DNA from: an uncultured bacterium
Lineage (GTDB): Bacteria > Patescibacteriota > Gracilibacteria > BD1-5 > UBA6164
Direction of reading: 5' to 3'
DNA length: 6,507 bases
Assembly (NCBI GenBank): GCA_947311335.1
Contig: CAMZKR010000054.1
Coordinates: 1 to 6,507, forward strand
Shown here: piece after piece, positions 1 through 6,373 of the stretch
How the letters are laid out: every line of letters starts with the position of its first letter
Position numbering within the stretch: the stretch's first letter is position 1
The notes under the pieces: generated by a model
The model's database searches: none
What the model saw: only the letters and a program-made list of their open reading frames with translations
What the model was told of the DNA's origin: nothing
Translations under genes and position numbers: made by a program

Positions 1-20
1 ATTATAATAAATATTATTTT

Positions 21-1850
21 ATGAAAATTAAATTAATTTTAACATTATTTATAATATTAATATTTTCTTCTTGTTCAAAAAAAGAAGAAAAAAATAATAT
101 AAATTTAACAATTAATAAAAATTGTGAACAAGCTTATAATATTTGAGAAATTAATAAATCAGAATTAAAATTAAAATGAGTTATAGTTAGTGATAATGTA
201 AAATTAGTAACTTCTCCAATGGCAGGAAATATAACTTATTTAGATTGTAAGGCTTGAAGTAAAGTTTATAAAAAAACTTTAATAGCAAAAATTAGTCCTG
301 ATTTTAATAATCCAAGTATTGTAAATTTATCTATACAAAAATGAAGTTTAGTAAATCAAAAAATAAATCTAAAATCAGTAAAAGAATCTACTAAATCTAG
401 TTTTAATGTTCAAATATCGAGTTTAGAAAATCAAATTATAAGTTTAAAAGAACAAATATCTTTACTAGAGAATAATATGAGTTTAACAAAAAAATCATCA
501 AGTTTATCAAAGAATGATTTAGAAAAACAGATTTTTTCATTAAAAGATACTTTGTCTTCTTTTAAAACTAATTTAAAATTGGCAGAAAAATCTAAGAAAG
601 AATCTTTAGAAAAAATAGAGATTAGTAAAAAGAATTTATTTACTAATTTTAATTCTATAGTGCACGATAATTTATTAAAGATTGATGAAATATTTTGAAT
701 AAGTAAAGAAAATAAAGATTTAAATAATAAATATGAAGATTATCTATCTGCAAAAAATAATAAATTAAAAAAAGAAGTAGAAAGTAGATTTAAAGAGTTA
801 AATTTATTTTTAAAAAGAATAAATAATTTAACAGATAGTGAAATATCTAAACTTTTATGAGATTTAATTATTTTAGATGAAAAAACAAGAAAAGCAGTTA
901 AAAGTTCTATTTCTAATGTTTATTTATCTAAAATTCAAATAGATAGTTTTTATACAATATTTTTAAATTATTGAAATAATATAAGTGGAATAAAAAATAG
1001 TTGGGATAGTTTAGATAATTCTAAGGCTAGTATTTTAACAAATTATGATAATCAGATTTCTTCTCTTCAAAATCAAATAAATACAACAAATACAAATTTA
1101 GATAATATGGAAATAAATAAAATAAAATGAGTAGATGTATCTCTTGAATTACAATTATCTAATTTAGAAAGTCAATTAAAAACTTTAAAATCTAACTTAG
1201 ATAATTTATCTTCTCAAAAATCTAATTTAGTTTTTACTAAAAATAATCAAATATTAAATTTAGATAACCAAATTTTACAAATAAATCAAAGTATAGACTC
1301 ATTAAATACAAATTTATCTACTAGAAGTATATATGCTAATGTGAATTGAGTTATAAAACAAAAAGTATCATCTAAATGAAATAATATTTGAACAAATACT
1401 TCATTATGTCAAATAATTCCAAATACTAAATCTACAAAAGTAAAAATATATTCTCCTATAGAATTAAGTATGTGAGATAAATTACTTTTTGAATTTGATG
1501 AGGAATTATATGAAATAATTATAGAAAATGTTATAGTTTATAAAGATTTAACTACTCAAAATTATATTTATGAATCAAATTATTTAGATATAAATAAATT
1601 TAAGGATTGAGAAATATTGACTCTTAAACTTAATATAGAAACTTTTTCAAAAGAAGTATGAAATAAAAAAATAAATAATGAAATTATTAAGATTCCAGTT
1701 TCTTATATTAAAAATAAAATTGATTGAAATTTTATAAAAGTAAAAACATTAACTTGAATAATAGAGAAAGAAGTTGAACTTTGAGATATAAACGGAAACT
1801 TTATTGAAATTAAAAAATGACTTGAAACAGTTAATAGTATTTGTAAATAA
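21..1850 (+). CDS. RND-type efflux membrane-fusion (periplasmic adaptor) lipoprotein, UGA read as Gly
   Basis: This 609-residue protein is the likely adaptor that links an RND pump to the outer cell envelope. The first 18 residues form a lipoprotein signal ending in a lipobox (IFSSC, lipidated Cys18). Residues about 60-95 resemble the first half of a biotinyl-lipoyl domain (SPMAGNI, then KAGSKV). Residues about 110-430 are a long, Lys/Asn/Ser/Leu-rich heptad-like stretch, expected to be a coiled-coil hairpin. Residues about 434-475 are the second lipoyl half (YANVNGVI, then KGNNIG). A beta-barrel-like region follows, and the C-terminus (IPVSYI, GNFIKV, ELGDI, KKGLE) matches the membrane-proximal domain of the family. 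AcrA is about 400 residues, so the extra length lies in the hairpin. About 18 in-frame UGA codons stand for Gly, against 3 GGN. The ATG at 21 is chosen because the signal peptide starts there; no Shine-Dalgarno is visible. The pump gene follows after 6 nt. The role is well supported; the substrate is unknown. Confidence 0.9.
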
Positions 1851-1856
1851 AAAAAT

Positions 1857-4800
1857 ATGCTAGTAAAATTACTAAAACATTTTAAAGCATTTATTATAAT
1901 GCTTATGATACTTTGATTTTTAGTTGGACTTTATTCATTTAAAACTTTTCCAAAAGAATCTAGTCCTGCAATAAATGTCCCATTTTTTACTATTTCTCTT
2001 GTTTATCCATGAGCAGATCCTGAAACTATTGAAAAACAAATTATAGAGAAATTAGAAAAGAATATGTCTTCTATATCAAAGCTAAAACAAATAAAATCAG
2101 TTTCGGCTTATAATGTATGAGTAATATCTGTAGAATTTTCTAGAGATAAAAATATAAGTGAAGCTTATAGTGATATAAATTCAGCAATAGATAGAACCAA
2201 AATTAATTTTCCAGAATCTGTGAGAGAAGCCTTAGTTAAAAGAGTTGATGTAACTGAAAAACCTATTTATGTTTTTTCCATTACATGACCATATTTGGCA
2301 AATGTGCTTTATGATAAAGTTAAAGATTTAGAAGATAAACTTCAGGTTGTTCCTTGAGTAAGTGAAGTTAATGTTATTTGAAGTTATATACCTATAGTTA
2401 AAATAAAATTTGATTATGATAAATTATTAAAAAATAAAATTAATTTTTCTTATGCAATAACTCAAGTTCAAACTTATTTAGATAAATTTCCTGCTGATAA
2501 AAAAGATATAGATAAAAATTTATATACGATTACTCTTAGAAGTTATCCTCAAAAATTTTGAAATATAGAAACTTTTTTAGAAAATTTAAATTTAATAGAT
2601 AAATCTTGAAATTATATATCATTAAAAAATGTTGCAAAAATTACAATTGCTCCCTCAATGTATAAAAAAGAATCTTATGTAATGGATAAATGAAAAACTT
2701 TTTCTAGTATAAGTTATTCTATTAAAAAAATTCCTTGAACAGATATTTTAGAAGCTATTGCAAATATAAAAGAAGAATTAAATTTTTATTTAAGAGATAA
2801 AAATGATTTAAAGGTCTATGAAATAAGTTCTCAAAAAGAAAAAATAGATTCAACATATAAAACATTTATTTCAAATTTTCGGCAAACTAGTATTATTATA
2901 TTTTTAATTATATTAATTTTTATTTGATTTAAGGAAAGTATTTGAATAACTTTAGTTTTTCCTCTAGTTTACTTTATTTCATTTATTTTTTTAAAGAATT
3001 ATGGATATACTTTTAATAATATTGTAAGTTTTTCTTTGGTTTTAACTCTTTGAATAATGGTTGATAATTTAATTGTAATAATTGAATGATTTGAAGAGGG
3101 ATTAAAAAAATGATTTGAAAAGTGGGAAGCAATAGGCTTTTCTATAAAAAGTTATTGGAAACCTATTTTATCATGAAATTTTACTACAATCTCAATGTTT
3201 TTTCCTATTTGATTTATGCTTTCAGGTAAAATATGAGACTTTATGAAGTATATGCCAACAACTATTGATATAGTATTAGTTGTATCTATGTTTGTTGCTC
3301 TAATATTTTTACCAATCGTTTTAAGTTCTTTGAAATTTAAGATACACAATAACAAAAAAAATAAAAAAGAAGAAAATAAATTATTTTCTAAATTAAAAAA
3401 GTTTTTTAAATTAACTATCAAATATTATAAAACATCTATTTTTGCTTTTGTTTTATTGTTTTTATGTACTATTTTATTAGCCAAACAGTTTTTAAAAGCT
3501 GATTTTTTACCTTTAACAGATACAAACAATATATATGTAAATTTAAAATTTAATAGCATAACAACTTTAAAAGAAAATAAAAAGATAACAGCTAATATTT
3601 CAAATAAAATAAATTCATATTTTCAAATTAATCCGGGATTACTTGATTATGAGTGAATAAATATTTGAAATTATAAAAGTTTAGATCCTCTCGATAATGT
3701 TGTTTATTCTAGTTCATTTAATCCAGATTTATCTTATATAGATTTAAGACTTACAGATAAAGATAATGAAAGGAGCTATGAATCATTTAAAATTATATCA
3801 GATTTAAAAAAATCTATAAATAAGAAAGATTTTGATAAAAAATTAACTTCTCTAGAATTTTTTATAATTAAAGCATGACCTTCTTGATGAAAAGATGTTT
3901 GATTTTATTTGATTTGAAATAAATTAGAAGATTTAGTAAATTTTTATAATAAAATATATTGAGAATTAAAACAAATCTCTTGAACTTACGATTGGAGTAA
4001 TTCTCTTGAATATACTAATTGAAAAATGGAAATAATTTGGGATATAGAGAAGTTAAAACAATTTAATATTACATCTAAAGAGCTGGATTTACTTATAGCA
4101 AGTATTGAAAATTCTTCTAATTATGAACCAAATGGGGTATTACTTAAAAAGCTTGATGATTATTCTAATGATTTAATAGAAGTTAAAGCTTATACAAAAA
4201 TTTGAGAAAATAGTATCTTAGATATACAAATTCCTTGAAGGGATATATATTTAAAACAATTAATTAAAAAAGTAGATATTAAATGAGAAGTAAAAAGTTT
4301 AATTCATTCAGATTCAAAATTGATATTAAATATTTGAGCATATAAAACACCAGAAACAAGTCTTTGAAATATTACTCCAAAAATAGAAGAAGTTGTTGAA
4401 AAAGTAAAAAAAGAAATATCTTGAGTAGATTTAGCTTATGCTGGAGATGTTAAAGATATGCAAAACTCTATGAAGGATTTAGCAAAGGCATTTTGAATAT
4501 GAATTATGCTTATGTTTTCAGTTTTAGTACTTCATTTTTGAAGTTTTAAACAAGCATTTTTAGTTCTTTCTGTTATACCTTTCTTATTTATTTGAGCTAT
4601 ATTATTACTTACTACTTCATGATTACCGTTCAGCTTTCCAGCTCAATTAGGTATGTTTTGATTAATGTGAGTATGAGTAAATGATGCTATTTTATTGATA
4701 GAAAAATATAATAATGAAAAGAAACAAAAAGAAAAATACAAAAATAGTGATGAATTAATTTTAGACGTAATTAGAGCTAGATTTAAACCTGTTTTACTTA

Positions 4801-4967
4801 CTACTCTTACAACCATATTATGACTTTCAACTCTTGCTATAAAAGATGATTTATGGGGAAGTCTAGCTATAGCTTTTATATGAGGGCTACTTTTATGAAC
4901 TTTTATAATATTGGTCTATATCCCTTCTATGCTTAAACGGTGATTAATTAAGGAAGAATCAAAATAA
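1857..4967 (+). CDS. RND-superfamily efflux transporter, inner-membrane subunit (AcrB/HAE-like), UGA read as Gly
   Basis: This is a complete 1036-residue RND transporter, the normal length for the AcrB-like family, which exports substrates using the proton gradient. TM1 is at about residues 10-28. The first porter/docking loop contains YPGADPETIE (residues 50-59) and VPGVSEV. TM2-TM6 span about 343-490, and a Lys-rich cytoplasmic linker follows. TM7 is at about 525-545, followed by the family signature DFLP (549-552) and the second large loop. TM8-TM12 run from 879 to about 1026. The TM4 relay motif is GIMVDN (Asp403, Asn404) and TM10 has GVGVND (Asn942, Asp943), so the Asp-Asp pair and Lys of AcrB are altered. 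About 46 of 57 glycines are encoded by UGA. Two rare CGG codons occur (residues 342 and 1028). The gene lies 6 nt after the adaptor gene with no Shine-Dalgarno, so the two are probably co-transcribed. The family call is firm. Whether it exports drugs, metals, lipids or something else cannot be read from the sequence. Confidence 0.95.
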
Positions 4968-4987
4968 ACTAGTTTATTTAACTTCTT

Positions 4988-5021
4988 TGAAAGAAAAAAA
5001 TTATGAATTCGTATTAATTAT
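4988..5021 (+). promoter_or_regulatory. Candidate ECF-type promoter of the secreted-protein gene
   Basis: TGAAAGA (4988-4994), a 16-nt spacer and GTATTAATTAT (5011-5021) form a bipartite element starting 21 nt after the pump's stop codon. The same two boxes, with the same 16-nt spacing, lie upstream of the sigma-factor gene (5654-5687), and the last part of the spacer (ATnAATT) also agrees. The spacing suits -35 and -10 boxes. Transcription would start near 5027, giving a leader of about 57 nt before the ATG at 5084. A housekeeping reading is also possible: TTGAAA at 4987 with TATTAA at 5012, although its 19-nt spacer is long. Use by the ECF sigma factor in this window is inference. Confidence 0.5.
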
Positions 5022-5054
5022 TAGGAAAAAGATATTCTAGAATATTTTTCCTAA
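5021..5054 (+). terminator. Inverted repeat: terminator of the pump operon or 5' leader hairpin
   Basis: The outer arms TTAGGAAAA and TTTTCCTAA enclose the perfect palindrome ATATTCTAGAATAT, leaving only a 2-nt bulge (AG) in the left arm, so most of the 34 nt can pair. It lies downstream of the pump gene, where a terminator is expected, but seven A residues follow the stem before a short T run, which is not a classical U tract. It also begins at the last base of the candidate promoter upstream of the secreted-protein gene, so it could instead be a structured 5' leader or an operator. Confidence 0.5.
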
Positions 5055-5083
5055 AAAAATTTTAATTTATAATTTTTATTATT

Positions 5084-5479
5084 ATGAAAAGAACAGAAAA
5101 AGTAACTATAGCTGCAACAATTTTATTATGATTACTTTTAACAATATCTAGTGTTTCAGCTTATAGATGAGATTCTTCAATACAAGGTCCAAATTATACA
5201 AAAGAAAGACATGATAGTATACAAAAAGCTTTTGAGACAAATGATTATAATGCTTGGAAAAATTTAATGGATGGAAAATGAAGAGTAACAGAAATCGTAA
5301 ATGCTGATAATTTCTCAAAATTTACTGAAGCACATAATTTAGCAATAAATGGAAATTTAGAATGAGCAAAAGCTATAAGAATAGAACTTGGGCTTTGATT
5401 AGGAAATTGAAGGTGAAGATGAGAAGGAAAAGGAAAAATAAGAGATAGAAAGAATGGGAATTGTTTATATAATAAATAA
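5084..5479 (+). CDS. Small secreted protein with signal peptide and Gly/Arg-rich tail, UGA read as Gly
   Basis: This 131-residue protein has a Sec-type signal peptide: basic start MKRTEK, hydrophobic core at residues 7-21, and a likely cleavage after SVSA (residue 26). The mature part looks helical and polar. It contains DYNAW, then VNADNFSKFTEAHNLA and NLEGAKAIRIELGLG. I associate this pattern (a short NDY-W segment, then an EAH segment and an IR-ELG segment) with small secreted proteins common in Patescibacteria, but I know of no assigned function. The tail, about residues 104-117, alternates Gly with Arg, Asn, Glu or Lys, and half of the 16 glycines in the protein are UGA. One Cys lies near the C-terminus. 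The ATG at 5084 gives the intact signal peptide; no Shine-Dalgarno precedes it. The gene shares a promoter-like motif with the downstream sigma-factor gene, so it may be part of an envelope-response regulon. That is inference. Confidence 0.88.
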
Positions 5480-5490
5480 AAATATTTATT
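5471..5490 (+). terminator. A/T-only hairpin overlapping the stop codon of the secreted-protein gene
   Basis: AATAAATA (5471-5478) and TATTTATT (5483-5490) form a perfect 8-bp stem with an AAAA loop, followed by TTT. The stem includes the TAA stop. With no G or C it would be weak, so a terminator role is tentative; base composition alone can produce such repeats here. Confidence 0.3.
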
Positions 5491-5512
5491 TTTAAAAAGC
5501 TTGTTCCAAAAA

Positions 5513-5563
5513 TGTAATCTTTTTGTGACTAAAGTTATTATCTTTAGTCACAAAAAGATTACA
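5513..5563 (+). terminator. Perfect 22-bp inverted repeat, probable terminator hairpin
   Basis: The arms at 5513-5534 and 5542-5563 are exact reverse complements over 22 nt (TGTAATCT... and ...AGATTACA) around a 7-nt loop, TTATTAT. It starts 34 nt after the stop codon of the secreted-protein gene and is the longest perfect hairpin seen in the window, with more G/C than its surroundings. There is no U tract after it, so it may act as a transcript-end stabiliser or a bidirectional block rather than a textbook intrinsic terminator. Confidence 0.6.
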
Positions 5564-5602
5564 AATTATAAATAATAGAATTAATTTTAATAAATTCTTA
5601 CC

Positions 5603-5674
5603 TTTGCATAAATACCATACTTTTTAATAGTGTTTTCTAAAATAAGTTTTTTCTGAAAGATCTTTTGCATAAAT
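5603..5674. repeat. Direct repeat TTTGCATAAAT, two copies 61 nt apart
   Basis: TTTGCATAAAT occurs at 5603-5613 and again at 5664-5674. The second copy lies within the spacer of the candidate sigma-factor promoter. The pair could be a binding site for a regulator or the remains of a small duplication. At this A/T content, an 11-mer containing GC repeated within 70 nt is somewhat unexpected but not conclusive. Confidence 0.4.
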
Positions 5675-5687
5675 TTGTATTAATTAT
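5654..5687 (+). promoter_or_regulatory. Candidate autoregulated promoter of the ECF sigma-factor gene
   Basis: TGAAAGA (5654-5660), a 16-nt spacer and GTATTAATTAT (5677-5687) repeat exactly the boxes and spacing found upstream of the secreted-protein gene. A start near 5693 would give a leader of about 84 nt before the sigma-factor ATG. ECF sigma factors commonly activate their own promoter, and the two-box layout with a 16-nt spacer fits that class. The boxes do not match the best-known GGAAC-type ECF -35 element, so assignment to this sigma factor is inferred from position and repetition. Confidence 0.5.
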
Positions 5688-5755
5688 ATAAAAAATATAT
5701 AGGTGATTATGGAGAAGAAATTAAATTTTATTAAAAAGTTTATATATTTTTTATA
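5687..5755. repeat. 15-bp inverted repeat in the sigma-factor leader region
   Basis: The left arm (5687-5701, TATAAAAAATATATA) is the exact reverse complement of the right arm (5741-5755); two G-T wobble pairs could extend the stem. The arms contain only A and T and enclose about 39 nt that include AGGTG and an ATG. The left arm starts at the last base of the candidate promoter, so only part of it would be in a transcript starting near 5693. It could be a folded leader or a DNA-binding site, or may reflect base composition. Confidence 0.4.
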
Positions 5756-5776
5756 GATTTTTATAAGTTATAAAAT

Positions 5777-6370
5777 ATGATAAATTGTAGTGAATATAAA
5801 GATAAAGATATAGTAAAAAAAGTATCTTCTTGAAATATTGATGCTTTTTATTGTATAGCATGAAGATATTCAGAAAAATTATTAAAATATATTCTTAGAA
5901 TCACTAATATAAGCTATGAAGAAGCAGAAGATTTATTACAGGAAGTATTTATAAAAGTTTATAAAAATATAAATGATTATAATAGTTTACTTCAATTTTC
6001 AAGTTGGATATATAGAATAACTCATAATATTACAATTGATTATTATAGAAAAGCTAAAAATAAAATAAAAATCAGTTTAGATACAAAAGATAAAGAGTAT
6101 ATAAATTTAATAGAAATAATTGATTCTTGAGTAAATATAGAATCAGATATTCATAATAAAGAATTGTTAAAAAAAATTATATTTATATTGAATTTATTAG
6201 ATATAAAATATAGAGAAATTTTAGTTTTAAAGTTTATTGAAGAAAAAAATTACAATGAAATCAGTGATATATTGAAAATACCAATTTGAACTGTAGCTAC
6301 ATTAATTAATCGATGAAAAAGACAATTTAAACAAAAAGCTTTAGAAAATAATTTAAATCTTTATTTATAA
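5777..6370 (+). CDS. ECF-type sigma-70 family RNA polymerase sigma factor, UGA read as Gly
   Basis: This 197-residue protein has the two-domain layout and length of extracytoplasmic-function sigma factors, which direct RNA polymerase to a small set of stress-response promoters. Region 2 spans about residues 18-95: EEAEDLLQEVFIKVYKNI (core binding), then FSSWIYRITHNITIDYYRK, with the conserved Trp77 encoded by TGG. Region 4 spans about 135-190: KYREILVLKFIEEKNYNEIS, then IPIGTVATLINRGKRQFK, a helix-turn-helix in which Gly171 and Gly180 are encoded by UGA. No region 1 or region 3 is apparent. Arg179, in a position where the family prefers Arg, is encoded by a rare CGA. The ATG at 5777 is the first in frame giving the full domain, and no Shine-Dalgarno precedes it. 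A gene for a possible membrane protein begins 3 nt after the stop. The family is certain at the domain level; the signal it answers is unknown. Confidence 0.95.
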
Positions 6371-6373
6371 ATT

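Larger units (their letters stand above)
5480..5776. other. 297-nt intergenic region between the secreted-protein and sigma-factor genes
   Basis: I find no convincing gene here. In order it holds the right part of an A/T hairpin, the 22-bp inverted repeat (5513-5563), an 11-bp direct repeat (5603-5613 and 5664-5674), a promoter-like element (5654-5687), and a 15-bp inverted repeat (5687-5701 with 5741-5755). It is one of the two intergenic regions in the window and appears rich in regulatory structure. Confidence 0.7.

Noticed and set aside
477..698. A separate 73-residue ORF
   Set aside because: It is an in-frame piece of the adaptor gene (from Met153 to the UGA at 696-698) that appears separate only if UGA is read as stop.
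3152..3421. Minus-strand ORF of 89 residues
   Set aside because: It lies antisense inside the RND pump gene, has no start context or recognisable motif, and its hydrophobic character mirrors the TM-coding strand opposite.
3243..3656. A separate 137-residue membrane-protein ORF
   Set aside because: It is in frame with the RND pump from Met463 and ends at a UGA glycine codon; it contains the TM6-TM7 part and the DFLP signature of the pump.
3770..3810. Internal AGGAG followed by ATG as a hidden gene start
   Set aside because: The AGGAG comes from Glu-Arg-Ser codons of the pump, and the out-of-frame ATG at 3778 reaches a TAA after only a few codons.
21..6370. Genes decayed into pseudogenes by many in-frame UGA stops
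   Set aside because: UGA codons fall at conserved glycines, the full-length products have normal family lengths, and no frameshifts or in-frame TAA or TAG interrupt them.
21..6370. UGA read as tryptophan (mycoplasma-type code 4)
   Set aside because: Family motifs require Gly at these sites (YPGADP, PGVSEV, PIGTV), and conserved Trp such as sigma-factor Trp77 is encoded by TGG.
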